A DNA stretch of 35,604 nucleotides from Steroidobacteraceae bacterium (GTDB lineage: Bacteria; Chloroflexota; Limnocylindria; QHBO01), in the NCBI GenBank assembly GCA_025935615.1, contig JAICUY010000011.1:1-35604 (forward strand), in the 5' to 3' direction. Each line of letters begins with the position of its first letter. Position 1 is the stretch's first letter. Below are positions 7,859 to 17,146 of this stretch, piece after piece. The translations under genes were made by a program, and so were the position numbers. The notes under the pieces were generated by a model. That model searched no databases, had not been told where the DNA came from, and saw only the letters and a list, made by a program, of their open reading frames with translations.

Positions 7859-8933
7859 GCTCGATTTCCCGGATCACGTCCCCGATCCGATCCCCGAACG
7901 CGACGTCACCCTCGCCCGGCGCCTGCTGAACTGGCGCACCATCGGCTCGCTGGTCTTCGCCGTCGCGCTGGTGGTGCTGCTGGTGATCGCCGTCGGCGAC
8001 CGCATCGGCGAGACGCTGCACGCCATCTCGCATGCCAACCCGCTGTTCCTGGTGGCGGCCTTCGCGGTCTATTACCTGACCTTCCCGCTGCGCGGGCTGC
8101 GCTGGAACTTCATCCTGCGGCGCAGCGGCGAGCGCCTGCCGTACCTGCCCACCACCGAGATCCTGTTCCTCTCCTGGTTCGTCAACTGCGTGGTGCCGGC
8201 CAAGCTGGGGGACCTCTATCGGGCCTACCTGCTCAAGGGCAACTACGGCGCGTCGATCTCGCGCACGGTGGGCACGATCTTCATCGAGCGCATCGCCGAC
8301 ATCATCGTGATCTTCGCCCTGGCCCTGGCCGCCGGCTTCTGGAGCTTCCGCGGGAGGAACCGGCCCGATGTCGACACCATCTTCCTGTTCGGCTTCTTCA
8401 TCGCCCTGGCGCTGGTGGTGCTCGTCGTCGCCCTGCGCTTCCATGGCCACCGGCTGACGCGCTTCCTGCCCGGCCGCGTGGCGCATCTCTACGAGCGCTT
8501 CCACGAGGGCAGCACCGGCGCGCTGACCATGCGCAGCCTGCCGATGATCATCGTCCTGACCGGCGTCATCTGGGTCCTCGAAGGGCTGCGGCTCTACTTC
8601 GTGATCCGCGCCCTGGCACTGCCCGAGGTGGGGCTCGGCATCAGCTCGTCGATCTTCGTGGCGCTGATCGGATCGCTGCTCACCGCGGTGCCGCTGACGC
8701 CCGGCGGACTGGGCCTCGTGCAGGCCGGCGTGACCGGCGTCCTGTACACCGTCTACGGCGTGGCGACGCAGTACGGGCTGGCCGTGGCCGCCACCGACGG
8801 CGCGATTGCAACCCTGAGCGTAATTGTCATCGGCGGTGCGTTGTACGTGACGTCCGATAAGGTGCGCCGCGCGCACGGTATCGCTGTGCCCAAGCGTGTC
8901 ACGAGCGACGCGCCGCCATCGGCCCAGGCTTAG
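7851..8933 (+). CDS. YbhN/UPF0104 (LPG synthase TM/flippase-like) integral membrane protein
   Basis: In frame with the 7590 ORF; GTG start at 7851; LRWNFILRRSGERLPYLPTTEILFLSWFVNCVVPAKLGDLYRAYLLK...; VPLTPGGLGLVQAG. Confidence 0.85.
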   Translation: MAELDFPDHVPDPIPERDVTLARRLLNWRTIGSLVFAVALVVLLVIAVGDRIGETLHAISHANPLFLVAAFAVYYLTFPLRGLRWNFILRRSGERLPYLPTTEILFLSWFVNCVVPAKLGDLYRAYLLKGNYGASISRTVGTIFIERIADIIVIFALALAAGFWSFRGRNRPDVDTIFLFGFFIALALVVLVVALRFHGHRLTRFLPGRVAHLYERFHEGSTGALTMRSLPMIIVLTGVIWVLEGLRLYFVIRALALPEVGLGISSSIFVALIGSLLTAVPLTPGGLGLVQAGVTGVLYTVYGVATQYGLAVAATDGAIATLSVIVIGGALYVTSDKVRRAHGIAVPKRVTSDAPPSAQA

Positions 8934-9021
8934 GTACCTTCGTCCCATTGAGCGCGCGGGGGGTGGCTGCGATGCTGCGGTTGCTCGTACGCACCACCGG
9001 CCCGAGTCGCATCGGTGGCGT

Positions 9022-9459
9022 ATGACCTACGAAAGGCGCCGAATGACGCTTCAGCCGCCGCGATCCTTCAACAGCTGGCTGCGAGGCCAGCTGAAGGAAA
9101 AGAAGATGAGCCAGCGCCAGCTTGCGCTGCAGTCGGGGGTCGACCACTCGACCATCTCCCGACTCATCAAGGGCGACCGCATGCCGTCGCTCGGAACGGC
9201 CACCAAGCTTGCCCGCGGGCTGCGTGAGATCAGCGACGAGTCCGAAGGTCCGGCGTATTTCGCCAGCCTGGCGCAGCGCCACGTGCTGCCCACCACGCGC
9301 GTCGAATACGCCCTGCGTGGTGACGAGGCACTCACCGAGGCAGACGTCCGTGAGCTGATGCAGGCGTATATCAGCGTCCGTGCGCGCCGCGTGCGCTCTC
9401 CCGAGACCAACGGCTTCGGCTCGCACAGCAGCCTCAAGGACTACCGCCGCGGCGCCTAG
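9022..9459 (+). CDS. XRE-family HTH protein
   Basis: FNSWLRGQLKEKKMSQRQLALQSGVDHSTISRLIKGDRMPSLGTATKLARGL. Confidence 0.85.
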   Translation: MTYERRRMTLQPPRSFNSWLRGQLKEKKMSQRQLALQSGVDHSTISRLIKGDRMPSLGTATKLARGLREISDESEGPAYFASLAQRHVLPTTRVEYALRGDEALTEADVRELMQAYISVRARRVRSPETNGFGSHSSLKDYRRGA

Positions 9460-10502
9460 CCCGCCGCCTCCTGCTCCTCCGTCTTCCTGACCGATACGGC
9501 CGACGCCGCCGATGCGGGCATTGCCGCCCGCTTCGGTCGCTGCCCGCGCACCGCGCGCCGGTTGAGCTTGAACGCCCTGGGGGGCAGCAGCGGCAGCTCT
9601 GTCGCGCCCTGGTACAGCAACCACGCCCGACGCAGGTTGACCGCGTCGTAGCCCTCTTCGACACCGGGCGTCTCCATCACGAAGGTCGTGTGCCGCAGCC
9701 GCGGATCGCGCAGCAGCGCAGCCATGCCGCTTGGCCCGATCTGTCCAGCTCCGACGTGCTCATGCCGGTCATTGCGCGAGCCGCGCTGCGAGCGCGAGTC
9801 GTTGAGGTGGATGAGCTTCAGGCGGTCGAGCCCGATCAGCTCGTCGAAGCGGCTGATGACCTGGTCGACGCCATAGGCGGGCGAGATGCCGTATCCCGCG
9901 CCCCACAGGTGAGCGGTGTCGAGGCAGAAGGCCAGGCGGTTCGCTCCGTGCCGCGTCCGCTCCAGGAGCGTCGCCAGCTCCTCGATGCTGGCGCCGATCG
10001 TGTCGCCGCCGCCGGCCGAGTTCTCGAGGGCGAGGGTGACTCGCTCGCTCTCGTCGAGCACATGCTCCACGTTGGCCACGATCCGTGCGATCCCTTCTCG
10101 GTGGCCCATTCCGCGGTGCGACCCGATGTGCGTGTTGACGATGCTGGCACCCCACTGCGGTGCCCGGCGCATCTCGTACAGCAGGCCCTCGCGCGACTGG
10201 GTGGCGAACGGCTCGGCGCCGCCGCCCAGGTTGATGAGATAGCTTGCGTGGATGACGACCGGATGGATTCCCTCCACGCCGCAGTAGCCGATGAACCGGT
10301 CGGCGTCCTTGGGCGGCTCCGGCCGCCGTCGCCAGGCGGTCGGGTTGTCGCTGAAGATCTGCAGCGCCGTGGCACCGATCGTCCGGGCGCGCTGCGCCGC
10401 CTTGAGCAGCCCGGTGTGCACGCCGAGATGGATGCCGACACGCGGCGCATCGGCGGGCCAGGTGAGTCGCCGGCGGGGCACGCGTGCTACCGTGCGCGCC
10501 AT
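9456..10502 (-). CDS. nfo: Deoxyribonuclease IV (AP endonuclease IV)
   Basis: VGIHLGVHTGLLKAAQRARTIGATALQIFSDNP..., HPVVIHASYLINL, FCLDTAHLWGAGY, HLNDS, FVMETPG. Confidence 0.92.
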   Translation of the reverse strand: MARTVARVPRRRLTWPADAPRVGIHLGVHTGLLKAAQRARTIGATALQIFSDNPTAWRRRPEPPKDADRFIGYCGVEGIHPVVIHASYLINLGGGAEPFATQSREGLLYEMRRAPQWGASIVNTHIGSHRGMGHREGIARIVANVEHVLDESERVTLALENSAGGGDTIGASIEELATLLERTRHGANRLAFCLDTAHLWGAGYGISPAYGVDQVISRFDELIGLDRLKLIHLNDSRSQRGSRNDRHEHVGAGQIGPSGMAALLRDPRLRHTTFVMETPGVEEGYDAVNLRRAWLLYQGATELPLLPPRAFKLNRRAVRGQRPKRAAMPASAASAVSVRKTEEQEAAG

Positions 10503-10620
10503 GGAGTCCCGAGCCGACCTGCTGACGATCGCGCTGCTCGTCTTCTTCGTGTCGATGATCGTGATCGTCGCCGCGCTGCTCGTCCTGCCGATGGTCGTTC
10601 CCGGATTCGCCGCCGCCTGA
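10501..10620 (+). CDS. 39-aa single-TM small protein
   Basis: MESRADLLTIALLVFFVSMIVIVAALLVLPMVVPGFAAA; preceded by TACCGT 7 nt upstream of ATG. Confidence 0.5.
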   Translation: MESRADLLTIALLVFFVSMIVIVAALLVLPMVVPGFAAA

Positions 10621-10644
10621 CGGCGAACAGCGGACGCAGGCCGG

Positions 10645-11235
10645 TCAGCGCCCGCGCCGCCGGTCGTCGAGGACCGGCTCGATCAGCCCATAGCTCCCGT
10701 CGTTGCGCCGATACAGGACGTTGATCGTCTCGCTGTCGGCGTTGAGGAAGACGAAGAACGCGTGGCCCAGCTCCTCCATGCGGTCGATGGCGTCCTCCTC
10801 GAACATCGGCACCATGTCGAAGCGCTTGAGCTTCACGATCTCGGGACGCGTCTCCTCCTGCTCGTCGGGCCCAGCCACGCTGCCCAGCGCCTCGCGCGCG
10901 GTGATGGCCTGGGTCGCCTCGGCGGTGCGACCGCGACCGCTGCGCGGTCGCTCCTTGCTGCGCACCACCTGGCGCTCCAGCTTGTCGAGCAGCGCGTCGA
11001 GGGCGGCGATCGGGTTGGAGCCGGCCGATTGTGAGCGCACCACCTCGCCGTCGTTGCGCAGCGTCACCTCGGCGACGTGAGACTGGTCGTTGGCCCGCGA
11101 GGCGTTGGCGATCAGCTCGACCGTCGCCTCGGCGTCCGGATGCGAGATCCGGTCGAGCCGGCGCAGCTTCTTCTCGATGTCCGCTCGCAGGCGATCGCTG
11201 AGCTCGAGGTTCCGGGCCTTGACGTTGGTCTTCAC
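10645..11235 (-). CDS. hpf: Ribosome hibernation promoting factor / sigma-54 modulation protein (long form)
   Basis: VKTNVKARNLELSDRLRADIEKKLRRLDRISHPDAEATVEL..., C-terminal VKLKRFDMVPMFEEDAIDRMEELGHAFFVFLNADSETINVLYRRNDGSYGLIEP; AGGA before GTG at 11235. Confidence 0.93.
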   Translation of the reverse strand: MKTNVKARNLELSDRLRADIEKKLRRLDRISHPDAEATVELIANASRANDQSHVAEVTLRNDGEVVRSQSAGSNPIAALDALLDKLERQVVRSKERPRSGRGRTAEATQAITAREALGSVAGPDEQEETRPEIVKLKRFDMVPMFEEDAIDRMEELGHAFFVFLNADSETINVLYRRNDGSYGLIEPVLDDRRRGR

Positions 11236-11294
11236 GTCCGATCCTCCGCTGCGGCTGGTCTCCATACCGTAGCACCGGCCGTGAACAGGGTCAC

Positions 11295-11945
11295 TCACAC
11301 CTCTCGGCCGATGGCAAAGCCGTACACATGCATCACGCCTGCCTCGCGCAGGACCGATGCGCACGTCTCCAGCGTCGCGGACGTCGTCAGGATGTCGTCG
11401 ACCACGATGACCGTCGGAGGCGGACGTGCGGCGGCGTTGACCGCGAAGGCGCCGCGCAGGTTCCGCAGCCGCCCTGCCCGGTCGAGCCGATGCTGCTTGG
11501 TGGTCGCCACCTGCCGCACCAGCAGCGTTCCGGCGCGGGTCGAGGTGCAGCGCGCCAGCTCTCGGGCCAGCAGCTCCGCCTGGTTGTAGCCGCGCTCTCG
11601 CTGCCGTTCCACGTGCACCGGCACGGGGATCAGGAGGGCCGGCCCGCTGAGGCGCAGCAGGGTGCGCAGTGCAGGCGCGGCCGCATCGGCCAGTGGTCGG
11701 GCCAGGCGCGAGGCGCCCATGTACTTCAGGCGCTGCAGGATTCGGCGCAGCGTGGGCTCGTAGGCGAAGGCAGCCAGCGCGAGCGCGAGCGCGTCGCCGA
11801 TCAGCGTTCCAGCATCGGCAGCGTAGAAGCGGTCGACGGGATCGGCCGGCGGGCGCAGTCGTCGCAGGCAGCGTGCACAGACGAGGTCGCCGGACCGGCC
11901 ACAGCCGGCGCACGCGGGTGGCAGCAGCAGATCGAGCAGGGCCAT
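11295..11945 (-). CDS. comF: ComF-family phosphoribosyltransferase-like protein
   Basis: CAGCGRSGDLVCARCLRRLRPP; LLIPVPVHVERQRERGYNQAELLARELAR; TVIVVDDILTTSATLETCASVLREAG. Confidence 0.9.
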   Translation of the reverse strand: MALLDLLLPPACAGCGRSGDLVCARCLRRLRPPADPVDRFYAADAGTLIGDALALALAAFAYEPTLRRILQRLKYMGASRLARPLADAAAPALRTLLRLSGPALLIPVPVHVERQRERGYNQAELLARELARCTSTRAGTLLVRQVATTKQHRLDRAGRLRNLRGAFAVNAAARPPPTVIVVDDILTTSATLETCASVLREAGVMHVYGFAIGREV

Positions 11946-11969
11946 GCCGTAAAGGCTGCCAGAGCACCC

Positions 11970-12002
11970 CTTACCGGCCGCTTACCGCTGGCTTATCGGC
12001 TT
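11970..12002. promoter_or_regulatory. Three 11-bp-phased repeats CTTACCGGCCG-CTTACCGCTGG-CTTATCGGCTT (reverse complement of the GGTAAG-N5 array)
   Basis: CTTA(C/T)C at 11970, 11981, 11992, immediately upstream of comF; a fourth TAAG occurs 8 bp beyond. Confidence 0.7.
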
Positions 12003-12372
12003 AGGGGCTGGGGAGGTCTTCGAAGGCCAGCACATCGCCTGCGACCGTTCCGGACGCCGCTGCGGCCCCGGCCGGCAGCTCCAGGCAGTCCCGGCCGCCG
12101 AAGGTGCGGACCACCATTCGCCAAGGAACCAGATCCGGCACCACCCGCGTCACGCGCCGTGAGCGATCGAGGAAGACGAGGTCGATGGGATAGCCCATGA
12201 ACGTGGTGTCGATGGTCGTCGCCCCGGGCAGGAGCAGTCCTTCTCCGGGCTGCAACCGCGGAAGAAGATGAAGCCCAAGGACCCGTTCACGGAGTCCCTG
12301 GGCAATCTTGCAGGTGACGGCAACCTCCGTATCGCGACTCACGTTATGGACGTGGACGTCGCGGTACGTCAC
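12001..12372 (-). CDS. DUF192-family protein
   Basis: CKIAQGLRERVLGLHLLPRLQPGEGLLLPGATTIDTTFMGYPIDLVFLDRSRRVTRVVPDLVPWR. Confidence 0.85.
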   Translation of the reverse strand: MTYRDVHVHNVSRDTEVAVTCKIAQGLRERVLGLHLLPRLQPGEGLLLPGATTIDTTFMGYPIDLVFLDRSRRVTRVVPDLVPWRMVVRTFGGRDCLELPAGAAAASGTVAGDVLAFEDLPSP

Positions 12373-12379
12373 CGAGAAC

Positions 12380-14206
12380 CTACGAGCACGACCCTGCTGT
12401 CAGGACACACGGCTCGATCAGATACGGGAACCCGTCCCCCGGACCGTCGAACGTCTGCGTCACATTCGTACCGCCGTTGAACGTGAACGTCCACGCGATG
12501 AGTTGGCCAACGCCCGCATGATTTGGCTGACCGGCGATGGAGACGTTGTCATGAGGCGCATACGTGACGCCCTGCCATGACAAGCCGGCGCCGGAATTGA
12601 CCTGGATGACGGTGGTGTCGATTTGGGCGTAGCCGACCTGATCAGGCTTCAGCACGTACAGCGCGATGCCGACGCCGTACAGCGTGGGGTTCGATTCCTG
12701 CCCAGCCTGGTACACCCACTTCGACCCGTTGAACGCGTAAGGGCGGGTGCCCTTGGTCGTCCAACCGCCGAGCTTGAGGTCGTCTCCGGCGGTGTCGATG
12801 TTACCCAGACCGCGGTTCAGGTCCATGACGCCGCCGCTGCCGGGCGAGAACTGGGCGCCACCACCGCCCGACTTTGGCCGGATCACGACGGTCACGCCGT
12901 CGCCGACAATCAGCGCACTGTTGCGGACATCAACCGTATCGGTCACGTAGAACACACCGGGCTGCTGGTTCGATCCGATGAACGTTGCGGTTCCACCGCC
13001 CGGGCTGTTCGGGTTGGAGTGCGAGCGGATGGGATCGAGTACGACACAGGAGCCGTTCTGGACTGTGATGTTGCGGTAGGTCCCCGGCCCGAGCATTGGC
13101 GCTGTGGCGATGGTTCCATCGGATCCGACGCACTTGCCCGAGCTGTTCACCGTTCCGGTGTTGATGTTGATGTCAGGCGGCGACCCACTGAAGGGCGCAC
13201 CTGCCGTATCACCATTCGGCACGTCGGGGAAGGCCGAGTTGTTGATGAACGAGGTCGGCCATGCTCCTGTGTCATTGGGAATCGGCGCGTAGTTCGGGTC
13301 ATTGACGAACGAGGGCAGCTTCTTCGCGCTGATCGGGTTGTTGCTGCCGTCGACGATCTGTCCCGGTGACCAGCAGGAGCTGCCGCACGAGACATAGTCG
13401 ATCAGGTAGACGTTTGCTTCGTCGGCTGCGCTGGAGCTCATGACCTTCAGCCGTGAGCCCGAGCCGGGCATGGTCATGCCGTAGTTGCCGCCCACGTCGC
13501 CGTCGATCACCGTGAGGGTCGACCCTGAACCGGCGATCTTGATGTCCTTCGTGTTTGACGGACCCGAATCGATGTCGGACCCGCCCTGGCCACGGCGCAG
13601 GGTAATCACCGCGAAGCGGTTGGGGAAGATTCCAGCCGTCGACCATGCGGACACCGTGAAGCCGTTGGGGACGAAGATCTTGCCGAAGAAGGTGTCGCGG
13701 CGCTTGTCGACGCGCACGAACAGGACGCTGTTGGACGTGCCGACCGTGCTCATCGAGGATGCCGAGCCGGCACCATTGGGCGGGGTCGAGACCCAGACGG
13801 TGTATGGATCCGTACTGGTCGCTGGCGCGGCCTGCCCTGCGGCTCCGGTATTGCTCGCCGCATAGCCGCTGATGTCCGCGGCGGTCAGCCCCAGATTGAG
13901 GTGATCGTTCAGGTAGTTCCAGGCAGCGGTGCGGGCGCAGGTCCACTTGTCGGTGGACCCGCCGCCGTCTGCGCACGGATCCCCGAGCGGACGTGTCAGG
14001 TAGTTGGCGCCAGCCAGGGCGGCCGCATCGGTCGCGTTCTGGTAGTCGCGGCGCGCGACGTAGAGCGCGCCGACATCGACGGTGAGCGCTGCAAAGCCGA
14101 GGAAGGCGATCAGGCCGAATGCGAAGATGACCAGGATCTGCCCGCGTCCGTCACGGGCATGGCGGCTCGGCGCAGAGCCGAACCGTCGGCGAAGGCGGCC
14201 GAACAT
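12380..14206 (-). CDS. TadG-like Flp-pilus-associated protein with large extracellular C-terminal region
   Basis: MFGRLRRRFGSAPSRHARDGRGQILVIFAFGLIAFLGFAALTVDVGALYVARRDYQNATDAAALAGA; start overlaps tadE stop (TGATG). Confidence 0.85.
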   Translation of the reverse strand: MFGRLRRRFGSAPSRHARDGRGQILVIFAFGLIAFLGFAALTVDVGALYVARRDYQNATDAAALAGANYLTRPLGDPCADGGGSTDKWTCARTAAWNYLNDHLNLGLTAADISGYAASNTGAAGQAAPATSTDPYTVWVSTPPNGAGSASSMSTVGTSNSVLFVRVDKRRDTFFGKIFVPNGFTVSAWSTAGIFPNRFAVITLRRGQGGSDIDSGPSNTKDIKIAGSGSTLTVIDGDVGGNYGMTMPGSGSRLKVMSSSAADEANVYLIDYVSCGSSCWSPGQIVDGSNNPISAKKLPSFVNDPNYAPIPNDTGAWPTSFINNSAFPDVPNGDTAGAPFSGSPPDININTGTVNSSGKCVGSDGTIATAPMLGPGTYRNITVQNGSCVVLDPIRSHSNPNSPGGGTATFIGSNQQPGVFYVTDTVDVRNSALIVGDGVTVVIRPKSGGGGAQFSPGSGGVMDLNRGLGNIDTAGDDLKLGGWTTKGTRPYAFNGSKWVYQAGQESNPTLYGVGIALYVLKPDQVGYAQIDTTVIQVNSGAGLSWQGVTYAPHDNVSIAGQPNHAGVGQLIAWTFTFNGGTNVTQTFDGPGDGFPYLIEPCVLTAGSCS

Positions 14207-14760
14207 CAGCAGTTCACCGTCTGGCTGAGCGACGGGTTCGTCGTCAGCAGCGGGTTCTCTACGCGCATCGCTTCGGTTGCGCCGAGCTGGAACTTGCTGT
14301 CGCTGGCCCCGTCGAGCCCATCGATGATGTTGCTGACGATGGGAATGAGGAGCGGGTGCTGATACTCGATGTGGACCGTCATGCGGACCGAGTAGGTCGG
14401 GGTTGAGTCGTGCGGATCCGAATATGACTCGTAGGTCACGTATGTCGCCCCCGACTGCTTGACGTTGGAGAGCGAGTAGCCCGGAACGCGGCTCATGGCA
14501 TTCGGAGTGGTCGATGCCGTGCCGAGCAGGTAGTTGCATACCTTGGCGCCGGCGCCGGACGCGCCAGACGCGTCACTGACGGGCGATGTGGAGCCATACC
14601 GGGTCGCTTCCCGGACGGCATTGATCACGCCGATCTGGCCCGAGAAGAGCAGGCCGAACTGGATGATGCCCATGAGAATGAGCAGGGCGATGGGAAGGAT
14701 GAGTGCGAACTCGACGAGCGCTTGTCCGCGCTCATCTCGGCTCAGGATTCGCTTGTTCAT
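14206..14760 (-). CDS. tadE: TadE-like pseudopilin
   Basis: MNKRILSRDERGQALVEFALILPIALLILMGIIQFGLLFSGQIGVINAVREATRYG. Confidence 0.9.
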   Translation of the reverse strand: MNKRILSRDERGQALVEFALILPIALLILMGIIQFGLLFSGQIGVINAVREATRYGSTSPVSDASGASGAGAKVCNYLLGTASTTPNAMSRVPGYSLSNVKQSGATYVTYESYSDPHDSTPTYSVRMTVHIEYQHPLLIPIVSNIIDGLDGASDSKFQLGATEAMRVENPLLTTNPSLSQTVNC

Positions 14761-14869
14761 GGATGGCAGCTACCTGCTACGAAGGCCTGCATGCTAGGAA
14801 AGGCACCTTACGCGTCGCCTTGCAGGCTAAGTGAACGAGCGTGGGCGGTCGGTAGTACCTTCGTTCGCC

Positions 14870-16429
14870 TCACTCGATCGCCGCCGCCGATTCGTTGATC
14901 AATTCGCCCTCTGCCTCGCGCGGCTCCGCAGGCAGGAAGACGCGGAACGTGGTTCCGACGCCCTGCTTGCTCTCGACCGCCATCGAGCCGCCCATGATCC
15001 TGGCCAATCCTCGGGCAGCATACAGACCGATGCCGCTTCCATCCGGTGCCGCATCGCGCGCCGCGGCCGAGCGGTAGAACTGCTCGAACGCGTGTGACAG
15101 CGCCTCGGCGTCCATGCCGAACCCCTCGTCGCTGACCCACAGCTCGGCGACCAGATCGCTCGGGACGGCATCCGCCCGCAGGCGCCGATCTTCGGCGTCT
15201 CGCCGATGGCTCTCGATCCCGACTCGGATCTCACTGCCTTGGCCGTACTTCAGTGCGTTGTCGAGCAGCGCCCACACGATCTGCTCCACGCGGTCCGGAT
15301 CGGCGACGATCAACGGCTCATCCGACTCGAGCTTCAGCTCTCGCGTGTCCGACACGAGAGCCCGCCATGTCCGCCGAACGATCGGCTCGGCTCGGAAGAC
15401 GTCCTGGCGGGCGACGAGAGCGCCGGCATCCAGCCGGGTGACCGCCAGCAGCTGTCCAACCATGCGACGCAAGCGATCGGCCTGGTGCTGGATGACCTCG
15501 AGATCGGCGCGGCCGGCAGCATCCAGGTCCGCCCGCGCGCTGAACTCACCGGCGATGGCGCCGATGCTGGTAAGGGGCGTCTGCAGGTCATGCGTCACCC
15601 CGCGCAGGAAGTCGCGCTGGACCTCCGCCAGGCGATGCAGCTCATCGGCCTGCGAACGAACGCGTGCGTAGAGCAGCGCGTGCTCGAGCGCATTGCCGAC
15701 GTGCTGGCCGAGCAGGCTGTAGACGTTGCGATCTGCGGTCGACGGCTCAGCGCGGCCCTCCCATGGCGCGAGCAGCATCGCAGTCACGTCCTCACCCCCC
15801 GCGAGATCGATTACCAGGAAACCGCCCCACGGGCCCTCGATCTGACGCACGTCACTCGTCGTCTTGTCGCCCGCCGACGCGACGGATGCCCAGCGATGCA
15901 CCTCCTCGAGGGGCGCGGGTTCGTCGCGTTCGGGTACGTAGACGCCGGGGACCAGGGCCACACTTTCGGCGACGTGAAGGACGGCCAGGCTCCAGGTCGC
16001 GTCGCCGGTTGCCGCGCGAGCGGCGGCAACGATCGAGCGGGCGACCATGCCCGCATCGGCTCCAATCGCGACCTGCCGTACTTCGGATGCCAGTGAGGCG
16101 ATCTGCCGGTTGCGTTCGTCGAGCGCTGCCGCCATCCGGCGCTGGGCTTCACCGCCGCCACCGGAATCTGCCTCCCGAGTGCGCCGGCCGCGCTCCGCGA
16201 GCCGAACCATGGTGCGCAGGTCATCGCCCAGCCGGCGCGAACCGGCCACCGTCAGGATTCCGATCCAGATCAACGCGGCAAGTGTGACCAACAGGAGGGC
16301 TGACCCCACGCCCGCCTGGGCCACCCAGTCGCCGGCGACGAACATGACGACGGCGAATACGACGAGGACCGGGACGACGGCGACCAGCAACAGCGCCAGC
16401 AGGCGCAGCGCCAGGCGACCGCCGTCCAT
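14870..16429 (-). CDS. Membrane sensor histidine kinase (two N-terminal TM segments, GAF-like region, HisKA/HATPase)
   Basis: FLRGVTHDLQTPLTSIGAIAGEFSA; WALLDNALKYGQGSEIRVGIE; SGIGLYAARGLARIMGGSMAVESKQGVGTTFRVFLP. Confidence 0.92.
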   Translation of the reverse strand: MDGGRLALRLLALLLVAVVPVLVVFAVVMFVAGDWVAQAGVGSALLLVTLAALIWIGILTVAGSRRLGDDLRTMVRLAERGRRTREADSGGGGEAQRRMAAALDERNRQIASLASEVRQVAIGADAGMVARSIVAAARAATGDATWSLAVLHVAESVALVPGVYVPERDEPAPLEEVHRWASVASAGDKTTSDVRQIEGPWGGFLVIDLAGGEDVTAMLLAPWEGRAEPSTADRNVYSLLGQHVGNALEHALLYARVRSQADELHRLAEVQRDFLRGVTHDLQTPLTSIGAIAGEFSARADLDAAGRADLEVIQHQADRLRRMVGQLLAVTRLDAGALVARQDVFRAEPIVRRTWRALVSDTRELKLESDEPLIVADPDRVEQIVWALLDNALKYGQGSEIRVGIESHRRDAEDRRLRADAVPSDLVAELWVSDEGFGMDAEALSHAFEQFYRSAAARDAAPDGSGIGLYAARGLARIMGGSMAVESKQGVGTTFRVFLPAEPREAEGELINESAAAIE

Positions 16430-16431
16430 TG

Positions 16432-17142
16432 TCAGGCCGGCTGCGCGGTCGTCGCGGCCGAGACGAGGCGGTAGCCGATCCCCCGCTCAGTCAACAGGTA
16501 GCGTGGATGATCGGGGTCGAGCTCGACCTTGCGGCGAAGGCGCCGGATGCTGACCCACACGTACGACGGGTCAGCACCGTCTGCGTCCGACCAGACGCGG
16601 TCGAGCAGCGTCTCGGTCGGGACGACGTGGTCGATGGACCCGATCAGAACCTGGAGCAGCCGAATCTCGGTAGGGGTCAACGGCGACGAGCCGGCCGGTG
16701 TCACGACGCGTTTCGCGGCCAGGTCGATCTCCAGCTCGCCGTCGTCGAGGTTGATCTGCGGCCGTCCGACACGCACCCGGCGCATGACGCGCTGCACGCG
16801 GGCGACGAGCTCGTCCGGGTTGAACGGCTTGGTGATGTAGTCCTCGGCATAGTCCTCGAGGGCGCGGACCTTGGAGGTGTCCTCGGAGACCGCCGACAGC
16901 ACGATGATCGGCAGGTCGGCGATGCGCTTCACCCGCCGGCACAGTTCCCAGCCGTCCATGCCCGGCATCATGAGGTCGACGACCAGCAGGCTGGGCCAGC
17001 TGCGTTCGAGCGCGGTGAGGGCACTCGCTCCTGAAGGAGCGGTCCGAACCTCGTACCCCTCCCGCGTCAGCCGGCGCGCAAGGACCGATAGAAGTGTCGC
17101 GTCATCATCGACCAGCAGGATCCCCGGTCGAAGATGGGGCAT
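16432..17142 (-). CDS. OmpR/PhoB-family response regulator
   Basis: GILLVDDDATLLSVLARRLTREGYEVRTAPSG...VDLMMPGMDGWELCRR...KPFNPDELVARV + winged-helix LTPTEIRLLQVLI...YVWVSIRRLRRKVELDPDHPRYLLTERGIGYRL. Confidence 0.95.
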   Translation of the reverse strand: MPHLRPGILLVDDDATLLSVLARRLTREGYEVRTAPSGASALTALERSWPSLLVVDLMMPGMDGWELCRRVKRIADLPIIVLSAVSEDTSKVRALEDYAEDYITKPFNPDELVARVQRVMRRVRVGRPQINLDDGELEIDLAAKRVVTPAGSSPLTPTEIRLLQVLIGSIDHVVPTETLLDRVWSDADGADPSYVWVSIRRLRRKVELDPDHPRYLLTERGIGYRLVSAATTAQPA

Positions 17143-17146
17143 CACC

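Noticed and set aside
14785-14827. GCCTGCA...TGCAGGC hairpin between tadE and the kinase gene
   Set aside because: 29-nt loop and only 7 bp; too weak to call a terminator without RNA data.
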